Under the pieces are notes generated by a model that was given only the letters and a program-made list of their open reading frames with translations, had not been told where the DNA came from and did not search any database. 64,000 bases of DNA from Cryphonectria parasitica EP155 (lineage: Eukaryota; Ascomycota; Sordariomycetes; Diaporthales; Cryphonectriaceae): the NCBI RefSeq assembly GCF_011745365.1, contig NW_024468912.1, positions 4,030,001 to 4,094,000 on the forward strand, read 5' to 3'. The position numbers were made by a program, and so were the translations under genes. Position 1 is the stretch's first letter; each line of letters opens with the position of its first letter. Of this stretch, positions 22,761 to 32,447 are shown in pieces.

Positions 22761-23590
22761 ATGGAACCTTACAAGGTATCGATCCTAGCGTTGGGTGACG
22801 ACAAATGTGGGAAGTCCACGTTCCTGTCGTGAGTGCGCTCAAGTCTTCCGTCCATGCCTGACAACCCCTAGTACTTCAATAAAGTTAGGAGGACCAGGAC
22901 CCTTGGTAATTTATACTAAAGTAGGCCTGGCTGACATAGAAAATAGGCGCATCAGAGGGGGAAGCAATGGCGTAAGGGTCACGAGATTGAATAAGGTGCC
23001 CAGCAGAGTGAACGATAAAGAGCAGCCGTTCCTTCATCACCTTGTACAAGGCCCGTTGCGGTTCCAACTGGAGTTTTCCGACACTGCCAGCCCCCAGGAC
23101 TGGCGAACTCTCAAGCCTCAGATCATCCTGCTCTGCTTTGATGTAAGCGAGCGCCAGAGTCTCGTGAACATCAAGGACATTGTAAGTCGCCCTTCCCGTC
23201 GCCCCTCCCCCCCTCCACCCCCCTCTTTTCCCAAGAAATTCATCTCCTTCATCAGATCCTGACTGACAAATTGTGGTATGTGTGTGTGTGTGTGTGCCTG
23301 TCCCGTAGTGGATCAAGGAAGTCCGCAAAACGTTCCCGGACGAGAGCAACATCCCTATCGTTGTCGTGGGCCTCAAGCGGGACCTGAGGCCCAGGGATGC
23401 AGATGACACATTTATCCCACCCAATGAGGCTTACCAGGTTGCCCAAGCAGTGAGAGCGGATCGGTATATTGAATGCTCTGCCCTCAATGGTGACCTCCTG
23501 GATATAGCATACGAGGATCTCCTTGATGTAGTTGCTCAGACAGCTTCTGAAGAGGGCGGCCAGAGTAGCGGAGGGTGTGCTGTGATGTGA
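22761..23590 (+). CDS. Atypical Rho-like small GTPase
   Basis: Three exons, 22761-22828, 22872-23181 and 23309-23590, give 219 residues; introns are 43 and 127 nt. The protein opens with a P-loop, GDDKCGKST (residues 12-20), and ends in a CaaX box, CAVM, predicting C-terminal prenylation and membrane attachment. The body resembles Rho GTPases: DWRTLKPQIILLCFDVSERQ, WIKEVRKTFPDESNIPIVVV and ECSALNG as G5. Key motifs are altered. Switch I is not recognisable and is replaced by a longer segment (about residues 24-86). The usual DTAGQE of G3 reads DTASPQ, changing the Gly60 and Gln61 equivalents. G4 reads GLKRD. GTP hydrolysis is therefore probably impaired. No standard fungal Rho name fits. The first splice junction is the least certain part of the model. 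The gene converges on RPC9, 78 bp away. Confidence 0.8.
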
Positions 23591-23668
23591 ATGCAGATGA
23601 ACAGGGGATGCATGGGCCCATGGTCAGCAGATGAGTTGATGTTTGGTCCAACTGTGGAGGATAAGACC

Positions 23669-24183
23669 TCAGGCAGCCTCTTCTCCCTCTTCTGCATGCT
23701 CCCTAACAGGAAAAGGTCCAAGCACCTCCTCGATGATGGTCTGGATCTCCTGCTGCTGGTCCTCTGTAAACCGAGTCATGAAGTCCTCGATGCAAGAACT
23801 CAGGATGGCCAGGTTTTCAGGGCGCACATTGAGGATCATGATCATCTCACCCTTAGTGAGATCATAGTTGTGCAGCCTGTCAACCAGACGATTGATGGTG
23901 AAGCCATTGTAGGTGATGGGCTGCTGGCTGAAGGGGTTGGGCGATGTCTTGAGGTATTCTAGGACCTGTGCTTTCTCTGTTAGCTTCCATAGTGTCACTC
24001 ATCTTCATTCACAATCAATGAAATGGGAATGAGAGAGAGGCTTGCCTCCTTGACGATGGTCTGCACGTTGCGTGGAACCTTTTTCCTGCGTTCATGGTCT
24101 TTGAACTTGTACTGTTCATTGAGCAGATGTTGATAGACCTCAAAGTTGGTCAGGACAGCATTCTGAGACTCGAGGATCTTCAT
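23669..24183 (-). CDS. RPC17: RNA polymerase III subunit RPC9 (Rpc17/CRCP family)
   Basis: Two exons, 24183-24046 and 23965-23669, give 144 residues, close to human CRCP (148). With its partner Rpc25 this subunit forms the stalk of RNA polymerase III and helps recruit TFIIIB at tRNA and 5S genes. The N-terminus MKILESQNAVLTNFEVYQHL matches family starts, NVQTIVKE joins VLEYLKTSP across the splice, and the C-terminal helices include YDLTKGEMIMILNVRP and CIEDFMTRFTEDQQQEI. The 80-nt intron appears to use a GC donor (GGAG|GCAAGC) with a GCTAAC branch and CACAG acceptor. A downstream GT donor would insert 11 residues into a region where the family has no gap, so the GC-AG form is preferred. Confidence 0.88.
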
Positions 24184-25677
24184 GGCAACTAATAGCCCGG
24201 AGAGGTGGTGGACAGGGAGGAGAACAGCTGTCGAATCTGGTTCCTCTACTGAAGCAGCAGGTCGTGCAGTTTGCAGGTCCCACGTCAGACCCGAAATTCT
24301 GATCACTCCTTGTTTTGAGTCTCAGCTGAATGTGCTGATGAGCTACTCCGTCCTTAAAATGTGTGACTAGCTGAACGGTCTGGTGGTTATGATGCACTGC
24401 AGCCAGATTGGTTTTGGTGGTTGGTATTTGTGGGTAAAGCACTTTTGTAGTACTTCATCAAAAGCCGGCGGAAAAAATTGCCTGCCACACTCTCCACGAC
24501 CCAGTCTGTGGAGCCTTGTCTAATTTTTTCAACACTGTGAACAGCAGGGTGTGCAGAAAGGAGAATGGCTATTGGAGCTGGCACTGGGAAAGATCCAGCC
24601 TGGGTTTGGCAGGTTGAGTTTTTGACAGGCAAGTTTTGCAGAGGGGTGTGATGGATGGATGGGTGTATCGAAAAGTCTAACACCAAACTCGAGGGGCATT
24701 TTGGAAGGGAGGGGCACATAAGTTTAGTCACTGTGTTGCAATCAAGGACCAATGATAGGCCAGTCCTACGATCTACCCCACCTCAAGTTGCCCATCTCTA
24801 GGTGAGCAGGTACGTACCCGTGTGTTCCTCCCCGAGTTATCTTCTGTTGAGGAATGAAAGTAAAGCGGTGCTCTGTAGAAGATCTTGTAATGTTCTTGGT
24901 GCAACGGGATACACGATTGTGGCATCATCTGTAAGGGCAATGCATTCATTGTCTATCACTTGAAGAGCAACTCTGCATGAAGAAAGGAGATTTGTGGTTC
25001 AATGGAAGGAGTCTTGACCAGGGTAAAGTACCTGTAAATGTGACGTCGCCTGTGCAGGTCTGCTGCAGGCTGTTCCAGGTACTGTGTACGCTAAAGGTAA
25101 CCCTGTATGGCAGGGCCCTGTCCCTAAACCACAGTGTACCATAGTACTCGCTTGGCAATGGAGGGGGAGGAGCAGGGGGCCCTAGACCTGGGTCCGGGGG
25201 ATGACTGGCCTGTCTAGTGTAGGGGAACATTTTTCTCACTTTTGCGCCTCCGAAGACGCTTTGTGGTTTTCTTCACACCGATCCCACCTTTCGTACAAAC
25301 CTTTCATGCTCATCACCGCGACGAGTTGAAATCATGATGATCATTCTGTAGAGAGACTGCTCAAGCTACTCTCTTTTGGCTTCTTTGCCCCCCCTCTCCC
25401 TTTCCTCTTTTCCATCTCCTCTGCGCATTGCGGTTTCTTCTCGCGTATCCTCGGCCCTCATTTTTGACGTCGGCGGCCCACGGCCTGCATCTGCGGCATA
25501 ATAACCAGGGTATCGACGACACCGACACCGCTCAACCTGAAAACTTCCTCGTCCTCGTCCTCCTCCTTCTCTGAACGTGGGCCTGTTCTCGCCTCTCTGA
25601 CAAGGGCAACTCTTGTTGCGACTATTCTCTCTCCCCGCCCCTGTATTTACCTTGCTGGAATATCCAATCTATCCAGT
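24184..25677. other. Intergenic region, RPC9 to PRS1
   Basis: No coding family is recognised. Several GTAC-containing elements lie at 25027-25150. A strong pyrimidine tract at 25384-25412 and the CT-rich stretch 25545-25640 look like the PRS1 promoter and leader. Short upstream ATG frames occur near 25307 and 25334, but whether they are transcribed is unknown. Confidence 0.5.
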
Positions 25678-27369
25678 ATGGTGCGCAATTTGGTCGTGCT
25701 TGGGGGCAACTCCCATCCGGAGTTGGTACACAATATCTGCAATATTCTCGGCATTCCTCCCTGCAACCGTATCCTGTCCAAGTTCTCTGTCGGCGAGAGT
25801 CGATGTGAGATCCAGGAGACGGTCCGTGGGAAGGATGTCTACATCATACAAACAGCAGGAACCCAGGATACCAATGTCAAAGTCAACGACCACTTCATGG
25901 AACTTTGCATCAGTTAGACCTCTCCCTCCTGCTTGATCTTCCCCCGAGAGAGAACACAAGAGAGACGAGTACGCTGACCGCAAGCCTGCCTAGTGGTCTC
26001 TGCCTGCAAGACAGGCTCCGCCAAAAGAGTCACCGCCGTCCTACCCCTCTTCCCTTATTCTCGACAACCCGACCTCCCCTATAACAAGACCGGTGCACCT
26101 CTAAGCAAGGGCCCTAGCGAGTCGGGCAAATATACCTTCGAGAGCGTCCCCGCCACTCCTGGGCCCGGCCTGCCCAAGAGTATCGGCCTGAACAGCGGCA
26201 TCGACATCACCAAGATGCTTACACAGGTCTCACTTGCCAATGGCAACGGGTCTGCCAAGGCGCACGGCGAGGGCGCAAATTCTGGCGCCAATGGGGTCGC
26301 CGCCGCCCGCGACCATGCGAATTCTGTCTCTTCGGTGACTGGTAACTACACCACGCACGACTATGAGAACCCTCAGATGATCAATGCCTTCCAGGCAAAA
26401 CCTGGGTACAAGCAGTGGGTAGCACAGGCTGGGACCCTGGTGGCGGACCTCTTGACATGTGCCGGTGCAGACCATGTATGTGCCTCCTCCTGCTCCTGAT
26501 TTTACTCTCCACGCCCGCTGGGGTTGGCATGCTGTTGCTCACCGTTCGTGCCTTGTACTAACTTCTCTTTTCCTCCTCTCACAGGTAATCACAATGGACT
26601 TACATGACCCTCAGTATGTATTGCCCTTGATTTACCTCTGTGGATGTGTGACAACCCGCAACATCGGGTATTTGTTTTGTTCGATTTTTGATACACAGAG
26701 CCTTGGTGCTGCTTGCTGAATGGACAACACTGACATATTATCGCCACCAAAAGGTATCAGGGGTTCTTTGATATTCCCGTCGATAATCTCTACGGAAAGC
26801 CACTTTTGCAGCGGTATATTGAACGACAGATCCCCAGCTCCAAGGATGCGGTCATCGTCAGTCCAGATGCAGGTGGCGCCAAGCGTGCAACGGCGATTGC
26901 CGACGCCTTGGGTTTGAGCTTTGCTCTGATCCACAAGGTAGGGACATGAACCCTTGAAGCTGTGGGTCATACTGACTGTTGCCTGCAGGAGCGACGCCCG
27001 ACCAAGATCTCAGACCGTCAGAATGCCACCATGATGCTCGTTGGCGATGTATCAGAGCGCCCATGTATCCTGGTGGATGATTTGGCCGACACCGCCAACA
27101 CCATCACAAGAGCAGCAAAGCTCTTGAAGAAGGAGGGGGCCACCACCGTGTATGCCCTCCTCACCCACGGCATACTCAGTGGCGATGCCATCTCCCGTAT
27201 CAATGCGTCTGCCATTGACAAGATTATTGTCACCAACTCAGTGCCTCAGCACAGCCACAGGCAGGCTTGTCCCAAGCTTGAGGTACTGGACGTCTCCCAC
27301 ATCTTTGCCGAGGCTATCCGGCGTGTGCATCACGGAGAGTCCATCAGCGCTCTGTTCCCTCACGACTGA
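25678..27369 (+). CDS. PRS1: Ribose-phosphate pyrophosphokinase (PRPP synthetase), Prs1 type
   Basis: Five exons, 25678-25912, 25994-26475, 26585-26613, 26754-26937 and 26989-27369, give 436 residues. The enzyme makes PRPP from ribose-5-phosphate and ATP, feeding purine, pyrimidine, NAD, histidine and tryptophan synthesis. The start [17 protein letters not shown], the metal-binding [35 protein letters not shown], the flexible-loop segment [14 protein letters not shown] and the PRPP-binding [14 protein letters not shown] are all present. About 100 residues of Gly/Ala/Asn-rich sequence (from exon 2) interrupt the domain before [17 protein letters not shown]; yeast Prs1 has a non-homologous insertion of similar kind, hence the Prs1 label. 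Exon 3 is only 29 nt and encodes the DLHDP core. All junctions keep phase and rebuild the conserved sequence. Confidence 0.93.
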
Positions 27370-28257
27370 GCTGGCGCAGGGACTGATGGACGAAATCCAA
27401 GACGAAAGTGGGCTGGGAATACAGCTTCGCCACACAATCATTCATATGGTCTCTTTATTTCATAAATGGCGTTCAGTGAAAGGGGGTGGGGGAAAGGCCT
27501 TGACTGCCGCCCTGGTAAGGCAACCGAAACCGTCCAGTCTTGGGCTCTGGAGTTGGAGGCCGGTAGATTTGGTTTCCCGAGTTCTTCAACATCATCATCA
27601 TCATTAAGAAGAACCAAAAATAGCAAAGGCGAAAGAAGAAGAACAAAAAAAAGTAGTGGGCAGGCGGGAGGTTCCGGTCTCATGGTTCAGGGGCATCAAA
27701 GTCAGAAACCTACGGAACAATTATTGCATATTGTTCTTTTTTTTCTTCTTCCTTTCTCTGTCTCTTTTCTCTCTTCCGGAAGGAATTATCTTCCGAGAAC
27801 GGTCACTATTCCATCACGACAACAGATCGATCTCTAGACCACAGACAAACTTGCTATACACATTAGAGAAGAAGCTAACAAGCCCAAGGTGGAGGGTACT
27901 ATTACGGCCATGCCTCGCAGGCAAAGAAAGAGTGGGCCTCATAAGAAGAAGTCTGATGATGGCATGCATGCCTGCATCGATTGCATCTCGCTTGCGCACA
28001 GAGAGATTTGTTATCCGTTCCGTATTAATGAACAGAGTTGTTTTGTAACATGGAGTTGAAAAGGTCAGGTGATTTGGTCCATGGCGTTTGCGTTGTGTTG
28101 TGAGATGACGGAGGTTGTGCTTACATAATCCTTTAACCAGGGGGACCTAAAAAGTCAATGCGGGAAGGGAAGTGAAGGTGAAAAAAAAAACCCCCAAGAC
28201 CGCGCCTGCGTCCTCAAAACAGCCAGTATTCAATTGACCCAGAGATATAAATCCACC
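27370..28257. other. Intergenic region, PRS1 to CCHC gene
   Basis: Holds the PRS1 3' flank and the upstream region of the zinc-knuckle gene. A-rich and T-rich tracts (27610-27655, 27735-27775, 28180-28196) are the only structure seen. Confidence 0.5.
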
Positions 28258-29148
28258 ATGGCCTCACAAACCGTCCTGGCTAGGACCACAGGGCCCGCGA
28301 CAACAAGGCTTATGAGACCTTTCCTCGCTCAACCACCACAGCAGCACGGTCTCGCCACCCTTCTCACCACCAGGCCCTCACCAACACAGCAGCAGCAGCA
28401 GCAGCAGCAGCCCGTCAGAATCGCCACCACAATCACCACCCGCAGCTACACAGCAACACCATCATACCAGAAAAGAGGCTCTACTGACCCCAACATTCTC
28501 TGTTTGCGGTGCAAGAGGAAGGGGCATATTGCTCGTGACTGTCCTGATCCCAAGACGTGCGCGCGGTGCGGGAGTCCAGACCACTTGGCGAGAGATGTAG
28601 GTCTTTCTTCTTCTTCTTCTTCTTCTTCTTCTTCTTCTTCTTCTTCTTCTTCTTCTTCTTCTTCTTCTTCTTCTCCTTTCTCTTTCTTTTCCCCCTTCTT
28701 CCTTTTCTTCCTTCAAACCCGTGTCCCAACACAACATTCAATCTCCTCCCCTCACCCCCATCCATTCTCATGCCCTTGCCGTCCTCTCTTCTCTTTTTTC
28801 TATTCTTTCATATCACACAAGGCCCCCCGTCCCCTATGAGAATTTCTACTCTCATACTTCATTCCCCCACCCCCCCCCCAAAAATGGTTCATTCCAACCT
28901 CTCCCCAAGAACATAATCCCTTTTTATAAATAAAATTCATGACTAACCCCCGGGCCTTCTCTCTCTTTTTCTTTGCCCTTTTGTTAAAGTGCACACAACC
29001 CAAAAGATGCCATCGCTGCGGCAGCGAGAGCCACTTGGGCCACGACTGTCCCGAACCGCCCCAGCCGATCACCTGCTACAGGTGCGGAGAGCAGGGACAC
29101 GCTATGAGAGATTGTACGGCCCCGGCGCCGGTACATAGGGCGCAGTGA
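28258..29148 (+). CDS. CCHC zinc-knuckle protein with possible mitochondrial presequence
   Basis: Two exons, 28258-28596 and 28990-29148, give 165 residues with four retroviral-type CCHC knuckles: CLRCKRKGHIARDC, CARCGSPDHLARDC, CHRCGSESHLGHDC and CYRCGEQGHAMRDC. Such knuckles bind single-stranded RNA or DNA, as in the Gis2/CNBP family. Unlike Gis2, about 75 residues precede them: Arg/Thr/Ser-rich, almost without acidic residues, with a poly-Gln tract, which resembles a mitochondrial import signal. A mitochondrial RNA-binding role is inference. The 393-nt intron is long for this window, carries a poly-TTC tract and splits knuckle 2 just before its last Cys. Joining GAT to TGC restores a perfect knuckle, which strongly supports the splice. 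Retention would replace knuckles 3-4 with poly-Ser. Confidence 0.88.
28605..28674. repeat. (TTC)n repeat in the CCHC-gene intron
   Basis: About 23 uninterrupted TTC units, starting about 8 nt after the donor of the single intron. Confidence 0.95.
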
Positions 29149-29999
29149 GGTGGAAAGGAAGGAGTTTGGGCTGGGGGAGGGCGGGGGGTGGTAAAAGGAA
29201 GGGCTTCACAGCCTCAGCTTGCAAGGCAAGGCAGAGAGAGAATGAGGCCTTAGGGGGGGCGCAGGAAAAAAAAAAAAGGGGGGGGGGTGTAAGATTTTGC
29301 GAGAATCGAGACTTTTATCTGTGTGTTTTGTGTCACAAGGCTGTAAGCACGACTTGGGCTTTCTGGGCTCGATGAGAATGCACCTTCATTGGCTGAGTTG
29401 AGCTAAGAGATTTATCTGCCAGCATTCTAGCATACCCAGTGGACTTCCTAATGCTTTATACACAATGGTCTTGAACAGCCCCGAGGGGAAAGGAGAGAAA
29501 GAGAAAAAAAAGAGAAAACCCATCTTAAAATATCTACGTTAGTGTGTCTCTGGTCGGGCGGTGCATAGTCTACTGTATAGCAGCAGCAGGTGACATCGTG
29601 CAGAGCTCGTACACGCGCTATGGTAAGTCTGATAATCATTCAGCCAGCGCCACAGTGTTGTCCCCTGCCGCTTTGCGGAATTAGAGAGAAAGAAGAAAGA
29701 AAATCCGAAGAAAAAGTCAACAGCAAAGAAAAATGAGCTTGTTTCTCAATAAAAATAAGAGAACAACGACTTCACATAGCCTGTGGAAGGCGAGCAGAGA
29801 GATCATCATAGGTTTGTGGTCGTGTCTATTCACATCATTTCACCAAATCGATCTCACCACACACGACCTTGCGCCTTTCCCTTTCGGGACACCACCACAC
29901 TCACCTTATAAGACTTCATTTCCCATCTCATCCTTTTGACCCGCCAGCCCAGCTCCTTGAAAACTGCAGGCCCACCCTGCCAGCACCTGGCCCAGGAGT
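29149..29999. other. Intergenic region, CCHC gene to CorA-like gene
   Basis: G-rich sequence follows the CCHC stop, including an A-run/G-run junction at 29268-29288. No coding family is seen. The last ~150 bases are the promoter and leader of the CorA-like gene. Confidence 0.5.
29906..29912 (+). promoter_or_regulatory. TATA-like element upstream of the CorA-like gene
   Basis: TTATAAG occurs about 90 bp before the start codon at 30000. Assigned from position and sequence only. Confidence 0.3.
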
Positions 30000-32447
30000 A
30001 TGACGAGCACAAGGGATACCGCCTTCGCCTCAAGGCCCGTCAACCTGGACAGCCCACGAGATGGGCCACACAAGATTCCCGCCACGGCGGCGCTAGGACA
30101 GCAACGTCAGCCTGCGAGTCCCAGACCGTGTGAGGGCAGTAACGGTAACAAGAACAGTGAGCAGAGCCCTGGAGATGGGCTCGAACCAGATACCAGTGGA
30201 GGAGTAGAAGGAAAATCGCTGCCACCCTCGTGCTCGGTATTAGAGTGGGAGCTAGAAGATTCTATCGCCAGCGTGGATGGCGTAGGAGTGTTGGGAGGAG
30301 GAGAAAGAGAAGGAAAAGGAGGAGAATCAGTTCGGCACCGAAGACGTTGTCAGCGGAAAGTCCTGCCGACGCCCAATACACTCCAGGATTTTCTCAACGA
30401 CGCTGCTGTCGCTGCTGTTCATCATCAACATCCACCTCCTGACAACACGCTATTTATGTCGTCAGTCTCACCGGCGTCGTCACAGGGTGTTCTCGATAAC
30501 ACTAGAAGTAGCGGCGGGACGAGGAGCAACCAGAAGAAGTGGAGGAGAAACCCGGTCCTCATAGTCCGCAGCCCATCAGCGGCATTCCTATCGGTCCTGC
30601 TCGCCTCTCCGCTGAACATCGACACCGCCTTTCTTGAGGCCCACGCCGGCCTCCGTCGCCAGCCCTCGTCTTCCTTACGCGGTCGCCGCCACTCATGTCA
30701 CGGGGCGGCTGCTACTGCGGTGGCGGCGACATGGACCTACCCGGAGCTGGTCTCAGGTTGCCGGTATTGGGGCCCATCACACTGGCAAAGCTCGCTGCTG
30801 CTCGCCGCCAAGTGGAAGCCTGTGGCCAGGATCGTGTCGGGCCAGGAGAACCTGTCGGCCATGTTCTGCCGCGCCAGTGCGAGGACTGGCGGGGAGGGTG
30901 GTGGTGTGGACGTGGTCCTTCTGAGCGGTGGCAGCAGGGAGTTCTTACCCCACCCGGACGACATTATGCGGCCGCCGACGAGGGCGAGGAGGAAGGGTTA
31001 CGTGATTCCCGTCGCGGGGAGGCAGAGGATGGAGGACGAACACGACGATGGCCACGAAGCCCGTGGTAGCGAGGAGAGGCAGCAGGACAAACGCAATGTC
31101 GTCGGGGTGGTGGAAGATGGCGAGGGCGAAGAGTTCCCCGACTTGGTGGAAGAATTGCAGGAGGGTTTGGACGCCACTCTCAGCTGGGAGTCATCAGCCG
31201 CGACAGTAGGAGACGAGATGGAGTTGATTGAGGTCCTGGAAGAGACGGCATACGAGCGTTGGCTCGACTTCCTTGAGGTGCTCACCCTGCGGCTGCCACC
31301 CCCGTTCGATGACAGCTGGACGTCCCTGCAGTGGTTAGCCCTGCAGGCCCTGGAGGGAAACCTCGACATGGCCAACGATCTTGCACAGCAGAGGGAGAGG
31401 AGGACAGCTCTGGTGGGCAGAACCCCAGGCACTGCCACCACCATCCCTCGCCCAGACTGGACCGAGCTCATCCGCCGCCTCCAGATCCGGATAACCCTGC
31501 TCACCGCCGATGCCGCCGATGCCGCCGAGCAAGCCAGGCGCCGGTATCCGGCTCAGCAAGTCTACCCAAGGCCGCCGCCACGACCACCACTACCACCTGC
31601 TGATAATGTCGACGACGACCACCAGCGCTCCCTAGACCGCGTGTCCTACCTCGGCGGCGTCCTTCTCCCCGTGTCCATCGTCTCGTCCGTGCTCTCCATG
31701 AACGCCGACTTCGAGCCCGGCCAGCCTCTCTTCTGGGTCTTCTGGGCCGCCGCCGCGCCGCTTGTCCTCCTGACGGTCCTAATCATCTACGCGGACAAGC
31801 TGCGCGGGGCCGAGGTATGGGAGGAGGTCACCCCCTCCGATGACGACGGGAGAGAGGACGAGAAGGGGAGGAACAAGAGAAAGAAGAAGGAGGAGAAGAA
31901 GAAGAAGAAGAAGAAGAAGAAGAAGAAGGGAAAGACAGAAGCAAACGAACAGAATCAGTACCACCACCACCACCATCAACAACAACAACAGCAACCGTCC
32001 TCATCCCCATCCGCATCAAGCATGGAAGAGTCCACCTTGCCGCCCAAGACACCCTTGCATTCACGTCCCGAAGTCCGCTCCGAACTCGTGGGCAACATAG
32101 TGACGGGTCTCGAGGGAAACGCAGTCGTGGTGGACGAGGAGGTCTCTTCGCGGCCCCCAGCACCGGCATCCAGGCCCCCCCTGCAGTCCGAGGACGTTAC
32201 CTACAACGCAGGCGACGTAATCATCAACATGGACGACCATCACTACTCCGCGCTCCCTCCTGACAAGCCTCGTCGCCCGCACATGTATCGAAAGAAACAA
32301 CTGGGCTGGGCCGGCGCGGCCAAGTGCATCCTCACGAGGCAGAAGCCTCACAGGGTGAAGGACGGGCCACCTGTCGAGGGCCGGTGGCGTGAGACGAGAG
32401 ATGAAAGTAGAGAAGGGTTAGTGAGTAGCGGGGCACCTTCCCTCTGA
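30000..32447 (+). CDS. CorA-like fungal membrane protein
   Basis: Single exon, 815 residues. Near the C-terminus are two transmembrane helices, YLGGVLLPVSIVSSVLSMNA and LFWVFWAAAAPLVLLTVLII, followed by YADKLRGAEVW. A helical hairpin after a long cytosolic domain is the CorA magnesium-channel architecture. The signature GMN of true CorA channels is SMN here, placing it in a divergent fungal CorA-like branch whose transport function is unproven. Residues before the hairpin are helix-rich, e.g. TSLQWLALQALEGNLDMAND and WTELIRRLQIRITLL. After the hairpin come a near-pure Lys tract (AAG repeat, 31886-31930) and His/Gln runs, then a basic C-terminus. The first ~170 residues are low-complexity. No intron is needed. 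The start is the first ATG of the frame; an upstream exon cannot be excluded. Confidence 0.82.
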   Translation: MTSTRDTAFASRPVNLDSPRDGPHKIPATAALGQQRQPASPRPCEGSNGNKNSEQSPGDGLEPDTSGGVEGKSLPPSCSVLEWELEDSIASVDGVGVLGGGEREGKGGESVRHRRRCQRKVLPTPNTLQDFLNDAAVAAVHHQHPPPDNTLFMSSVSPASSQGVLDNTRSSGGTRSNQKKWRRNPVLIVRSPSAAFLSVLLASPLNIDTAFLEAHAGLRRQPSSSLRGRRHSCHGAAATAVAATWTYPELVSGCRYWGPSHWQSSLLLAAKWKPVARIVSGQENLSAMFCRASARTGGEGGGVDVVLLSGGSREFLPHPDDIMRPPTRARRKGYVIPVAGRQRMEDEHDDGHEARGSEERQQDKRNVVGVVEDGEGEEFPDLVEELQEGLDATLSWESSAATVGDEMELIEVLEETAYERWLDFLEVLTLRLPPPFDDSWTSLQWLALQALEGNLDMANDLAQQRERRTALVGRTPGTATTIPRPDWTELIRRLQIRITLLTADAADAAEQARRRYPAQQVYPRPPPRPPLPPADNVDDDHQRSLDRVSYLGGVLLPVSIVSSVLSMNADFEPGQPLFWVFWAAAAPLVLLTVLIIYADKLRGAEVWEEVTPSDDDGREDEKGRNKRKKKEEKKKKKKKKKKKGKTEANEQNQYHHHHHQQQQQQPSSSPSASSMEESTLPPKTPLHSRPEVRSELVGNIVTGLEGNAVVVDEEVSSRPPAPASRPPLQSEDVTYNAGDVIINMDDHHYSALPPDKPRRPHMYRKKQLGWAGAAKCILTRQKPHRVKDGPPVEGRWRETRDESREGLVSSGAPSL

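Noticed and set aside
22905..22945. Possible extra intron (GTAATT to AATAG) in the Rho-like GTPase
   Set aside because: Removing it shifts the frame into a stop codon, whereas reading through keeps a continuous frame to the conserved G3 region.
25305..25352. Short upstream frames before PRS1
   Set aside because: They lie upstream of the pyrimidine tract that probably marks transcription start, so they are unlikely to be in the mRNA.
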